Source: Sycobia sp. Sy_11
Taxonomy: Eukaryota > Arthropoda > Insecta > Hymenoptera > Epichrysomallidae
Assembly: GCA_018907035.1 (NCBI GenBank)
Contig: JACCIC010000038.1
Span: 3,154,001-3,218,000, forward strand
Reading direction: 5' to 3'
DNA: 64,000 bases
Part shown: positions 11,177 to 22,450 of the stretch, piece by piece
How positions within the stretch are numbered: the first letter of the stretch is position 1
Layout of the letters: every line of letters begins with the position of its first letter
Notes under the pieces: model-generated
Told to the model about the DNA's origin: nothing
Seen by the model: the letters and a program-made list of their open reading frames with translations, nothing else
Database searches by the model: none
Translations under genes and position numbers: made by a program

Positions 11177-11441
11177 AAGTAGTATAAGTGCGCGAACGCA
11201 ACCGCCTCCTTTTTCCCTCTGTGCTGCTCGCGCACGAGGTTGGAAGGGAGTGTCGTGCCCGACGCAGTTCGCTATCGAGGACAGTGAGTCGAGCGGAACG
11301 TTCGATGGGAGGGAGTACTCGACGTCGGGAATAGGTTGTGTTGGGTGGGGAAGACCCGCTGCACCGTCCTACCTTTACCGACTGACCAACCAAACGGTCG
11401 TTTGTTCCCTCGAATTTTAAAGCGCTCCTGCGCGAACCTTT

Positions 11442-11479
<38 letters not shown>
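11442..11479. repeat. C run followed by (CT)n
   Basis: Eleven C residues run directly into about 13 CT units. Confidence 0.95.
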
Positions 11480-11483
<4 letters not shown>

Positions 11484-11895
11484 TCTCCCTCCTTCATGCC
11501 CCGTCCCCCGCCCCCGCATCCCTTTTCTTCTCTAGCTCCTCGAGCTTGGAAAAAGGGGGAGAGAAAGGAGATCGCACATTGATCCGCGGAAGCATCGGCA
11601 ACTAATTACGCAGATTTATGTCCCCATTGTCCATTGTCTCCAGAGAGCTCGGTGTAGAGAGCTTTAGCCACGGAGCGAGAGCGAGAGAGTGAGAGAGGGG
11701 ACACGTCGACGACGAGCCAGAGCAGGAACTTGCTCGAGGGGGCAACCACAAGGGAGGAAGCCAAGAGAGACTACCGATGTATGCCGGAGCAACAGCAACG
11801 ACTTGTTTTTTTAGATAAAGAACGCGGAATTCGTAAGCAACGCACGGGAAGGAAAAAGCTGGATCAAGCAGCACTACCACGTTTCGCAAGGACGC

Positions 11896-11898
<3 letters not shown>

Positions 11899-11934
<36 letters not shown>
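11899..11934. repeat. (AG)n microsatellite
   Basis: AG run with one GGG interruption near its end. Confidence 0.95.
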
Positions 11935-11936
<2 letters not shown>

Positions 11937-12519
11937 GGGGAAAGAGAAAGGTGGTGGTCAGGGCGGATCACCGACACTCGGCCCCGCCCGTTTCTTTGCA
12001 CAATCCATCGCTTATGTAGCTCTTTATCGGCTGCTTCATACATCCGATTAATGGCAAGGGTGGAAAGAAAAGTAAAAGGAAGAAAAATCTCTGGTTAATA
12101 ATTTAATCGTAACTGATGTCAAAAAATAATATCAACTATTTTGTTAAAGATTAGTAGGATCGATTTTGTCATTATCAAACTGCATTTTACAACTCGTCCA
12201 TTTTACACCTTTTTTCTTTGTATTGGTGAAAAATTTTAATTTTTACTAGAAAGTCTCAGAGAAGGCAGCAGGTAAGACAAATATGCATAAGGGTTTTATG
12301 GGATTTTGGCCATGTACGGGAGAAAAGCGATAGGCTGGGCTACCAGTTCTCTTTCGCTCTACGAAAGCCAGTTTCGTGCGAGCCGTATCGGTACTTTCTC
12401 AGAAAAAAGAAAAAGAATAAAGCCTTCCTTCTCTCGAGCTGCGCGTAACAGGCCCAAAAAAGACGCAGAACCAGTGGAAAAAATAAAGAACCTGCGGCAG
12501 TTAGTCTGCTTCTGTCTGC

Positions 12520-12526
<7 letters not shown>

Positions 12527-12586
<60 letters not shown>
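12527..12586. repeat. (TC)30 microsatellite
   Basis: About 60 bases of uninterrupted TC, the longest pure CT array in the window. Confidence 0.97.
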
Positions 12587-12589
<3 letters not shown>

Positions 12590-13199
12590 CCTTTCGTCTT
12601 GCCACTGGCCGTGGCAAACAAGTGGAAAGGAGATAAAGTAAGAGAGAAAGAGTGACTCGGCATGCAAATACCGTTCGCACGACCCGATCCGATCGTGGCC
12701 CCTATATTGGCAGGCCGCTAACAAGGCCCCTTCTCTCCCCATCCTCCGCCGCTGCTCCGGCAGGCTGTACCTCTTATATACGAGCGAGCATCGGGGCACG
12801 GGGGTTGCAGCCAGCGAGACAGGACAGCGAAAGCTAAGCCCGCGCGTTACCGCCGATCGCCGCGAGTCCTGTGCAATTTCTGCCCCTGCAGCCCTCGCTG
12901 AGAGGATCCTGACGTCCGGCGAGAGTCGAACGGGAGAAGGGGAAAGAGGGCGAGAAGATCGGTGCAGCGCGATATACCGTATATATCCGCCCGTTCGCCT
13001 CCTCCACCGTGTTCAGGCCCCGCAGCACGTGCGCGAATCCCGCACATATGTCTGCGCGTGTGTGCATATACACCTTACATATATAAACATATAAACCTAG
13101 AAGAGAGTATGCGCAGCTGCAGTTCCTCGTGCTTAACACATCTCGCGATAAAATGGATGGCATATAATACCGATGTATCGCGTGTACGACAGAGACAGA

Positions 13200-13257
13200 A
13201 GGAGACAGAGAGAGAGAGGGAGGGAGAGTGAGAGAGAGAGGGTGAGAGAGAGAGAGA
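13200..13257. repeat. Imperfect (GA)n tract
   Basis: GA run broken by GGG, GTG and ACA steps. Confidence 0.9.
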
Positions 13258-13434
13258 AGGTCGGTCCTCGCCCGTACTTAATTTTCTCTCTCTCCCTCCC
13301 CCGTCCGTTTTGATATATTCCGCGCGCGTGTCTTTTCAGCGCAATGCGTTTTCCTCGCGGACCGACTCGGTGGCACTCGCGAAGGTGCTTTCTCGCGAGG
13401 CTATCTCTTTGCTCCTGCGTTAGGGCACGCGTGG

Positions 13435-13640
13435 GTCCGGTGCGTATTCGCGAATAATTAATGGCCGAGGGAGGTATATAATCGTGCGTGTCGCGCGCTG
13501 CGCGCCCTGTGCAAAACTATTTTGGCCCCCAAGATGCTTTATCGCTCAATTCTAATTGCGTGAATTATTATCGCGGCTGTTTAGCACCGAAATGATGCAT
13601 AACCCCATGGGCGATGCGGCAATGCACACGCGCGCGCACG
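13435..13640. promoter_or_regulatory. Candidate enhancer with clustered homeodomain-type motifs
   Basis: GC-rich DNA with embedded AT-rich homeodomain-type words: AATAATTAATGG near 13452-13463, TCTAATTGCG near 13550, GAATTATTAT near 13562, and ATGATGCATAA near 13591. This contrast of ATTA cores in CpG-rich sequence is typical of insect developmental enhancers. Function is inference. Confidence 0.3.
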
Positions 13641-14700
13641 CACACAAACGCAGCACGAGGTAGTGAGAGCGTTGTGTTTCTCTCCCCCTGCGTGTTGCAG
13701 CCGCCGTCTTGCTTTCTAAAGGAAGGGAGGGGGGAGAAAGATGAATTGGAAGAAGGTAACTTACGAAGACTGCTCTTCAGGCTGAAAGAACTGAACTTGT
13801 TCTGAAATTTTCGATTGGCCGCGAGCCACGAGAAATTGCGGCGGTGACCATGTAGGCTTTTATTACGAGCATCATAATCAGGAACTGTACGATAGAATTA
13901 TAAAATCTCTTTCAAAAAGCGCGAAAGTTACGTAAAATCCTTTTTTTTCAATATTTGCACGTTCAGTGCGATTTTGAACTGAGACACCCTGACAGAGGTC
14001 GTACGTATCACTGATTGCCATGGTGACAGAGCTTTATTCGTTCTCTTACTAAAAATATTACTTTGCGTATTTTTAATTATATTTCTGTAACGTATTAACG
14101 AATGAAAAATTCTTTCCTGTTTGTATTATACGACATTTATCGCTTCTAACTTATCTTCCCTTTAATCTAATCTTCATACAGCTATGACTCCGGATCAGAA
14201 GTTTAGCCAGTTGATAATTAGACGGCTTTGCACAGTTGGGTTAATGCTACCGTTTACAGAGAGGGGAACGCAGAAGCAAGTGTTAGCCAAGGCTTAATCG
14301 TGTGAATGCTACGCTTGTTCCCGTACGTGGACAGCTAACTGCAGCACACGTACGTACGTTTAACATGAAAACTTCTGTCTCTGTATGAAATAATGGATGT
14401 ATAAGATGCTCGACTAAACCAGGATATTATGCATTTTTCTTTCTAAATTACTCGGATTACGCCAGTTTGGTCATACTATAGCGTACTTGACTCTATACTA
14501 CTGTAAACCGTACAATAAATTATACAATAATTTATACTTTTAGTCATCATTTATTAATATACGAGAACTTCAAAAGCAAACATTTTTTTTTTCTTCATTG
14601 ATGAAATTTAAAGCGATACAGATCTGAAGTAATATTCATATGTGCTAGATACGATGAATTAATTATTACAAGAGCGAAGTATAAAAAATCTGTTAATTTC
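13641..14700. other. Mixed stretch, no gene seen
   Basis: Purine-rich DNA to about 13800, then AT-rich single-copy DNA. A GTAAGT donor-like word on the minus strand near 13759 is preceded 17 nt upstream by a TTTCAG, but a 17-nt exon cannot be supported from sequence alone. Confidence 0.4.
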
Positions 14701-14865
14701 AGCCAGGTGCTTCCACACGCCCAGTAAGAGTGCATCCCCTCCCCCCTAGAAGATCGGAGGACGTACAGAGAGGAGGCTGGAAGGGCGATAGATGAATTTC
14801 TAATGTACGTCCAGAGTGAAACGAGACGGAGTTATATAGAACGCCCGAGACCGAATGGAAAGACG

Positions 14866-14941
14866 GACGTACGAACGAGCGGGCGGACGGACAGACGGAT
14901 GGACAGACAGACGAACGAACGCAAACGGACGGACGGACGAG
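14866..14941. repeat. Imperfect (GACG)/(GACA) tetranucleotide tract
   Basis: Repeated GACG, GACA and AACG units over about 75 bases, purine-rich on the plus strand. Confidence 0.85.
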
Positions 14942-15017
14942 CTCGTTCGTCGGACAGGCGTACAGAAGAACGTACGCCGAGAGTATATAGAGGGAGGAAG
15001 GGAGGATTGTGATTCTC

Positions 15018-15018
<1 letters not shown>

Positions 15019-15054
<36 letters not shown>
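15019..15054. repeat. (TC)18 microsatellite
   Basis: Uninterrupted TC run. It is opposite in polarity to the GA array 200 bases further on. Confidence 0.97.
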
Positions 15055-15056
<2 letters not shown>

Positions 15057-15252
15057 GCGCGCGCGGTCGGCCCCGGCCGCTGAGTGACTGACGGCTGAAT
15101 TCGCTCTCCTTTCCTCCTTCGGCAGTGCGGCACACCGGCGCGCACCAGCTCCTCCCTACGGGGATGGCTCGACGAGGAGAAAGAGGAAGAGATACGTGCT
15201 GGATGAAAAGCAGAGAAAGAAAGGTAGGAGGACCCGATATATTTGCCTCATC

Positions 15253-15254
<2 letters not shown>

Positions 15255-15299
<45 letters not shown>
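15255..15299. repeat. (GA)22 microsatellite
   Basis: Uninterrupted GA run. With the TC run at 15019-15054 it forms an inverted repeat with a 200-base spacer. Confidence 0.97.
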
Positions 15300-15300
<1 letters not shown>

Positions 15301-17580
15301 CCTTCCTCTGCAAATTGGGACAGCAGATTGTTCCCGAGCGAGAGAGGTAGAGACGTAGATGGTCGGTCGATCGTGAAAATATGTGCGAGCGCGTAAGATT
15401 GAAGGGGAGGGGGATTCGAAGCGAAAGTTCGAAGAGAAGGAGCGGCCAGGTGAGATCTTTTCAGGTGGGATGAAGACGTAATGAGTTTTGACAGTAGCCG
15501 CAGCTTGTTTTACACTTTGACTGTTTTCGGAGGCAACGAAATTTTTCTCCTTTTTTTTCTTGTTTTTGTCTTCTCCCCCTCTGAATCTCTTCCTCGTTCT
15601 AGTTCCATGAGCTAATACCGTAGAATTATGCATCCAACCTCCTTTATAAAGTCGCAGAAACTCTATAGCCTTTGCCGAATGAAAATAAAATAAAATTTTG
15701 CGGCTTTGAAAGTAATATTTATAAATCTCCTCTCGGAATTCACAATAACTTCGTATACCCATGCAGGGCAGTTCTTTTTCGACTATATGTATACATACCC
15801 ATACTGAAGATTATCTGATTAAAGTAAATTACACGCTCTATAATTACACCTAAACTTTGTGCGCATGCTTGTCGTACGAGATCTTAAATAATTTTAAAGA
15901 TTTTAATAATTTAAAAATTTGTTATATACTCGTACGCCTACTGGCTATATTATATATATATATATATATATTCATAACAGGACAAGGCCGTATTTATAAA
16001 CAGAAAATGATATCTATTGATTTTCTACTATCTTTAATTTTCGTTCTCTATCGTTAGTGGAAGGGAAAATAAAAATGAGCCTGCGTGCGTACAGGCATAA
16101 AAAATGCAAACGCTGAAATTTTGAGTAATCTCCCACAAGAAAAGAACGCCGGGATGCACCTGGACCCTCGCTACAACTGGCCTGTTTAAACGATGCACTA
16201 ATGGAGGAATTTTTCGAGACGGGAGCGCGGCATTTTAGTAAGTCCAAATACGGCGGATGTGTATAGAAACAGCGACGCGCAGCAATATATAGGCACGGAG
16301 CAAACAGAAGAGCAACGGTAGGGTCAACAGCGCGTCGTGTCATTGCCGGCGCTCGGGGACAGCCAGCGTGCGTAAACGATATAGGTTCATCGCTCACGCA
16401 AATGTTATTGACTCGCGCCTGCGCGTGCGCGGATACGAATCGGCCTTTGCACGACGGGCCCAAGCCTATTAGTATAAATATTGCCCCGGGTCCACCGAGC
16501 TGCCCTGGGGCCGTATTCTCGTCTCTGCCGTGCAAAATGAAAAAGGACCGCGGCCACGTCGGAAAAATCGTGTGGATACACTGGCTCGGGCTGGGTCGTT
16601 TTGTTTTTATTCCCGGGACGGTATATCATCGGGAATTTTGAGCGTTTTCACTCTCTTGCGCGCGCCCGAGGTGGGGGCAAAAAATTGTTTGCGAAGAATG
16701 CTGCGGATCAGAAGAAAAAAACGAGAGAAAGAGAGAAGAACGTGACGAATGTCGCCGATGACTTTCGAGATTCTGTTTCAAATAAAAGCAGACTGACGGG
16801 GTTATTAATTAGAAAAAAGGGAAAAATTCGGAAACATTACAAACTGCTGGGAAACGACCACAATACTTATTTAAAGATTCGAAAATCTGTGCCCAAAGCC
16901 GGCTTCTTTTTTCATCGAATATATTAGTATTTTATCCACTTTTGATCCTCTATGCAGAAACGTTTTATTTATTTCGAAAAAATTATATTCTACAAAAACT
17001 TCGTTCAAAAATATCATTATTGTAAATAACCTTTTTATATGCATAAGAGCAACGATTTATAGAACAATACTTATTGTATATTCATTTTTTCACGAAAGAA
17101 CAATTTATAAGAAGATACTGTTCTTATAATTTTTACTTTTAAATATAAAAATTTATAATTAGGAAAAAGGAGAATTTTACGATAGTTCAAAATTTAAATA
17201 ATAAAAAAATTTTCGATCATTTCGCAATTGTAATTCAATATTTTTCATGTAATCTAAGAGATGAAGACAATTTTACGTGTCAGTTAATGGCGATAAAATC
17301 GTTTTCTCGCGTTCTAGAAGAAGAAAAAAATAGCGAAACGTATTAATAAAAAAGCGAACCAAGTCAATTTGAAAGCGCTCTTAACAAGGAGCATCCTCGA
17401 ATCATTGTTTAAAAGAGAGAAAAGGGGCCTCTCCTCAATGAGACAGAGGCAAAAATTGAAGCAGAGTCCAAGGACTCGCGGATCGAAAGGGAGGCAAGGG
17501 AGATAAATGTAAAAGTCGTGAGGGCGAAGATCGATAATTTAGTGACGATGCAGCCAAGAGAGTGAGAGAGGCCGAGAGAG
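15300..17580. other. Mixed stretch around one TA array, no gene seen
   Basis: Moderately AT-rich with a GC-richer portion at about 16080-16700. Frames here are short and unrecognised. A minus-strand frame beginning MPRSRLEKF near 16226 (ATG in GGCAT context) ends quickly at a stop and does not resemble the conserved MPRRKQ start of TSHZ proteins. Confidence 0.4.
15946..15971. repeat. (TA)n microsatellite
   Basis: TA run of about 25 bases with one TT step near its start. Confidence 0.93.
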
Positions 17581-17583
17581 TAA

Positions 17584-17586
<3 letters not shown>

Positions 17587-17617
<31 letters not shown>
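17587..17617. repeat. (GA)n microsatellite
   Basis: Uninterrupted AG run of about 31 bases. Confidence 0.95.
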
Positions 17618-17619
<2 letters not shown>

Positions 17620-17814
17620 CAGAGTTTGAAGTATCGAGACGGATTTCAACGCGTTCTCTTTCGTTCCTTTTGTCTGGCTTTGTCCTCCCGAAGGCCTTCG
17701 GATGTCAGTCGAAGCGAGTTGCTGTTGCTGCTCGTGACTCACTTAGCGATCTGTCCAGCGCCTCTCCTTACCTCTCTCTCGCTCGTCTTCGTTCGGGAAA
17801 GAGGAACTAAGAGG

Positions 17815-17849
17815 GAAAGAGAGAGAGGAGAGAGAGAGAGAGAGAGAGA

Positions 17850-17880
<31 letters not shown>

Positions 17881-17885
17881 AGAAA
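17815..17885. repeat. Imperfect (GA)n tract
   Basis: About 70 bases of GA units with GG and GAAA interruptions. Confidence 0.93.
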
Positions 17886-18041
17886 GGAGCGGGCGGGATC
17901 GCGACAGAATCGGGAGAGGGCGAAGACGGAGCACCTTGACGGAGCCCGTGGTAACCTACCTGACTGATTGACTGATGAGGCGACTGTTATCCTAAGTCAA
18001 CACTCACTCCATCAGTCCACCGAATTCCTCCTATCCGTTTG

Positions 18042-18044
<3 letters not shown>

Positions 18045-18098
<54 letters not shown>

Positions 18099-18132
18099 CT
18101 CTCTCCCTCTCTCTCTTTCTCTCTTTTTCTTT
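18045..18132. repeat. (CT)25 array with CT-rich tail
   Basis: Pure CT at 18045-18094, then degenerate CT/TTC sequence. Opposite in polarity to the GA tracts just before it. Confidence 0.95.
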
Positions 18133-18229
18133 CTCACTTACTCATTCGCTCACTTACTCTTTTTCTCTTGTACACACGCACGCATTTATTTAAGAAGAGA
18201 GCGTACTCCGCCTGGCCGATAAATACGCA

Positions 18230-19860
18230 TACTCTATTTTTTTCGACTATTCTTTGTGTATAAGCGAGATGAGAGACGAAGAAAAGAAACATGTAACTCT
18301 TGTAAACGGTAAACGATCTCTTTATTTTTCCTGACAGCATGTTTATCGATCTTTGCAGTCTGATTTTGCTTATCATTTTTTGGTTCTCCACACTCGTAGA
18401 TGGAAGATTCTAAATAGCTGCGTGGCTCGGAATATTTCAATTCCCCTTGCAAGTGGTGTTTTAATGGAGAGTTAAAAGTTGGAAAGAAAATCTTAGATAA
18501 AGCAGAAAATATCTGAAAATTCTTCAACTCCAGTTATATGCACGATAATCTTTAGAAATTAGAAAAGAGCTTTCCTAGTAAAAATCCTTACAAGATGTAT
18601 ACGATATATTCCTTATCATGGGATAAAAATAATTTTATCGAAGCTTCATCCAGATTTTTCATTTCTTCTTTATCGAAGCACCCAGAAAAAATCAGATGCA
18701 ATAAAAGTTTCGCTCAAACTTCTCCTTTCGATTTTTCTCGCGGAGATTGAACGGGATTTTGGCAAAGACGCTTCGGGTACGTGAAATTGTTAAAGTCGCG
18801 GGGGAGGGAAGGGACTCAGGCGCATATTGTACGTCGCAGCGTACTCGTCGAGCGAGAACGCGTAACCAGCGTGGCAAAGTCACAAAGACAATACCGTACC
18901 GTTGCGACGACGTTTACGTAGAAAAAAGTTTCATTTCATTCGAACGTCATGCCACGGAAATATAGACAAAAGATGTGACTCCCCTCCCTCTTTTCGACGC
19001 CCCTGGCAATCAAGCCCGCGCAGTGTGCCGCGGATTTTTCTGCCGCCCGCGTCGTAGTTCTATCTCGATAAAAGTCGCAAAAATTCGGGAAATCTGAGCA
19101 TACGGGCTTCCTGAAAACTTATTAAATGAGAGGAACAGACTGTCGCCTTTGCTGCCATAGTTCGAACGGATTTCTTTATATTTGTTCGAGACGTTTGCTT
19201 TTGATTCGAAAGAGTATCGTGTAGATTATTATTCTTGGGTTCGAAAACAAATTGATTCAATTATTAAATCTAAAACGTTCTCAATTTATTTTGCTTTGAC
19301 ACCTTAATAACTATACGAATGTTATAATTACTTGCATTATTACCGTTTCGCTTGTTACGTAAATGTATAAGAATTTTCTTAGCCATATGTTTTGTACTTA
19401 TATATGTTTCTTGAATTTATTTCATTTCAGCGAAATCGTAAGATTTATTCGCCAAATCTTCAGTATTTCGTTTTTTTAGTTAAATTCTTTTAATGGTGAT
19501 GTTTTTCAATTCACGATAACGCTTAATTGAAACGCTGGTAGAAAGACAAAAGAATGGAAAATTAGGAAAGAAAGCATATAGAGAAACTTACGTATTTAAA
19601 GTAGGAAAATGTATTTCTTTGTTGCGATCACATCACATACAGGTATAGCTCAAATTAAGTCGAGAAAATCATATTTTACAAGACAGTAACGATTGAAGGA
19701 TATCGCGTACAGCTAAGCAGAGAAATATGACCGACTAGGAAAAATTTCCGAAGAGAACGTGCAAGACTTCCGTAGGCCCCTTATGTATCTCGGATCGACG
19801 TTGATCTATTGCAGACTCTCGCTACATGAGCCCGCTGCCAAGATACGCCACAGCCCGGAC
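18230..19860. other. AT-rich stretch with short GC-richer core, no gene seen
   Basis: AT-rich single-copy-looking DNA with a GC-richer part at about 18770-19070. No array, no recognisable coding sequence. Confidence 0.45.
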
Positions 19861-20260
19861 ACTATAAACGCGTTGGCCGTGCACAGTCAGAGTCAGAGAG
19901 GCGCGCGGCGTAGACGACGCACTTGACTAGCCATTTTGGATGGAACTCCGGTCGCGGGTAAGGGGAAAAAGCAATAGGAAGCCCGACTCGAAAGCAGTCG
20001 CCATTTAGACCGAACGTCAGTTTCGACGAATAATAGGCTCGAAGCGAAGGATTGCGAATAGCCAGCGGATCTGCGCGGGCCGCGTCGCCCTCAAAGAGAC
20101 AGATCCCTATGCGTGTATATATAAAAATAAGATGGTAATCTATTATGTAAAAGAAACAGAAAATACGGTGATAAAGCATGCTCTCTCGCTCTGTAACAAT
20201 GGCCATTTACGTCTACCGATCTAGTATTTCGCGCGACCTACCGAGCTATACACGCCTAGC
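19861..20260. promoter_or_regulatory. Candidate regulatory element with three GCCATTT motifs
   Basis: GCCATTT occurs three times in the same orientation (19930-19936, 20000-20006, 20202-20208), together with a CTCTCTCGCTCT (GAGAG-type) stretch at 20181-20192. GCCAT is the core of Pho/YY1 sites and GAGAG that of GAGA-factor sites, both found in Polycomb response elements, and tsh is a known Polycomb target in Drosophila. Function is inference. Confidence 0.3.
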
Positions 20261-20301
20261 ACAGATATCAATGAGTTAAGAGGAGAGGCGAGGAGGATAA
20301 G

Positions 20302-20304
<3 letters not shown>

Positions 20305-20364
<60 letters not shown>

Positions 20365-20365
20365 A
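20305..20365. repeat. (AT)24 array with (GTAT)n tail
   Basis: Pure AT at 20305-20352, then three GTAT units. Confidence 0.95.
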
Positions 20366-20960
20366 CGCGCGTCAGCGGTCGTGAGGGGAGGACGCGAGCC
20401 AAGTCGCGCGAGAAGAGTGGCAGCGGGGACGTTGGAGCGACGCTGAGTGATGGACGGAAGCTTCTCGAGACGCGAAGGCGCGAGGAGCTTCGCCTCTCGA
20501 GCGAGCGGGCGCCTCGGCGCGGGGAGGCGAGGGGAAGAAAGGAAGAGCAGGCCGGTCCGGCTCGAGAGCCGTTCCTCCGTCGATCTCTGCGTTCGATCCG
20601 CGGGTTTTTGACCCTCCCGCTCGGGCGCGCGCGGCCGGGCGCGCGGATTTGGGGGCCGCGTTCGCCGAAGTCTCGCGCAGTTTCGGCATTGCGCGTCGCC
20701 CGATAATAATTCAAAATTACGAAGATCCCGCTCCCGCGATTGGGATCTCTTCCGGAGGTCTCCTCGGCGACATCGCGGATGAGCGCCGAGTATGCGCGTA
20801 CCTACTTCGCCGTTTGCCCCGAACGGACACTGGACAGTACGAGGCCGTCGAGCGGAATCCTGTACACGGAGCTCTATTTAATTATGGCCGATATCATAGG
20901 TGGCGTTTAATCACATTCGGCGCGTTCGGCATGATTAATTTATGGGCTACCCGTCAACGA
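20366..20960. other. CpG-rich island ending in a Hox/Exd-type composite
   Basis: Very GC-rich to about 20680, with overlapping stop-poor frames on both strands that show no family resemblance. The 3' end becomes mixed and carries TTTAATTATGGCC (about 20877) and TGATTAATTTATGG (20932-20945). Best read as regulatory DNA. Confidence 0.35.
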
Positions 20961-21880
20961 TGCGGTCTCCCCCTCAAAATACCGTTATAGATTTAATATT
21001 ATTATGCAATGGAAATAATTCGATTTTGAAGGAGTTTGCTCGAAGAACGCTCGTCGTCGATGAAGCGGTTTTCATTGAACTGGGACGAAATCTATACCTT
21101 ATGAAACGGTCCAGCATGGTACGATTTTGTTTTCAAACATTGTTCCCACGGTTACATATTAAATCGACGGACAATACATCGTTATTATATAACGATGTAT
21201 TGTAACGATGGCTAACGTCTTTATATAACTGGGACAATAAAATAATATTACGTACGGGCGAAAGGGTATATAGCTGTAGAAGATTAATTCAAGATGATTC
21301 CATCGAGGGGATTGAAAAACTGCAGGACTCGGTTACGTTCTACAGCAACTGATGAATTTTCGAGCAGTTCTACGAACAACAACAGATTATATACAAATAG
21401 CAATAGGACTTTCAACGACGCTAATTATTAATTATATAACTTCCAAACTTATTTATATGCCAGATAAAGCGCTCGTCGAAGTAATAAGTCCTCTACTCGT
21501 AACTCGTCCAAAAGCCAAGACTATTAAAATATAGGTAATTTTGCACGAAAAATACATTCAGAGCCAGATAAAGATACGTTTAGATATATTAAGATGTAGA
21601 CAATTATCAAATAAATTTTTAATTGGTTTGAAAGCGTTAAAAAAGGCCGATATAAATTATTGGTATAACTGATTAATCGTTTGTAGTTTAGTTTGCCCCT
21701 GCTAGACCTTGACGGGCAAGTAGAAATATACGATGACTTTTCGTCACAAGCGACGTGAATCTCGATCATCTCGCCGTAGCCCAACGGATCGCGTCGGTCA
21801 TCGCGGGGACTGCCGAAAAGGATTGCTGCATCGCTCTATATATATATACACACATATACGTATATAATACAGTTTATTGG
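20961..21880. other. AT-rich stretch with a perfect hairpin
   Basis: Single-copy-looking AT-rich DNA with no recognisable gene. It contains the perfect inverted repeat at 21171-21203 described separately. Confidence 0.45.
21171..21203. repeat. Perfect 15-bp inverted repeat with 3-nt loop
   Basis: The left arm ACAATACATCGTTAT (21171-21185) and right arm ATAACGATGTATTGT (21189-21203) are exact reverse complements around the loop TAT. Pairing stops at the flanking G/A. It is neither a simple dinucleotide array nor GC-rich. Confidence 0.9.
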
Positions 21881-22450
21881 CCGCAACCGTTAACGAGCTC
21901 GCGCGCTAGAATACGGCAGCCGAGTGGACGGGCCGATTCGAGACGCGGCCCTCCGACGCTCGCCGCGCAGAAAGCGGCCCGCGCGGTCGAATGATGGATG
22001 GACGCGCGGGAGTCCAGCTCCGACGCATTTTTACATACGCGCGCGCTCGCGCGTTCGTTCGGGACGCGTCACGAGGCGTAGGAGGCTGGCGCGCACGAGA
22101 GGGCTCGGGAGGAGGACGCGCCGAACGCGCAACAGGCGACGGCGATGATCGATGCGCGGGGCGATGCTTCGCGGAACGCCGAATTCCCCGACTCGTTTTT
22201 TCCTTGTTATTTTTCGCTTTGTTTTTTTTCGCTTTGTTTTTCATCGCCTCCGATGCCGAGAGTCGCTCTGCGTTGACGGCCGGCTGATTTTGCATCGAGC
22301 GAGTGCACAGGATCGATGGCTTCATTGCCACGCGTTAGTCGAGGCTTCCTCGGGGTTGTTTTGGCGATTAAAACGTCGTTTTGCGGCTCGGATACCGTAC
22401 CAGCACCCGCCCCGACAATTTGTACCTCGTCCTTTTGTCTATTGATTAAT
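21881..22450. other. CpG-rich island
   Basis: GC- and CpG-rich DNA with overlapping open frames on both strands and Arg/Pro-rich translations, typical of non-coding island sequence. A T-rich part (22195-22245) repeats TTCGCTTTGTTTTT. No gene recognised. Confidence 0.4.

Larger units (their letters stand above)
10431..13520. other. CpG-rich islands interleaved with CT/GA arrays
   Basis: Three GC-rich islands (about 10430-10880, 11130-11420 and 12650-13510) are separated by purine- or pyrimidine-rich tracts. The minus strand carries AAGATGGCG around 11164-11173, which is both a good start context and a YY1/Pho-type motif. Open frames here are low in complexity or overlap on both strands, and no product is recognised. 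Confidence 0.4.

Noticed and set aside
12269..12277. Plus-strand CAG|GTAAGA donor-like word
   Set aside because: No open exon or acceptor beside it and on the strand opposite to tsh; expected about once per strand by chance.
13743..13790. 17-nt minus-strand microexon between TTTCAG and GTAAGT
   Set aside because: Donor lacks the usual G before GT, the exon would shift frame, and nothing else supports it.
14866..15300. CRISPR-like repeat/spacer structure
   Set aside because: Units are simple tandem repeats without spacers, and the genome is eukaryotic.
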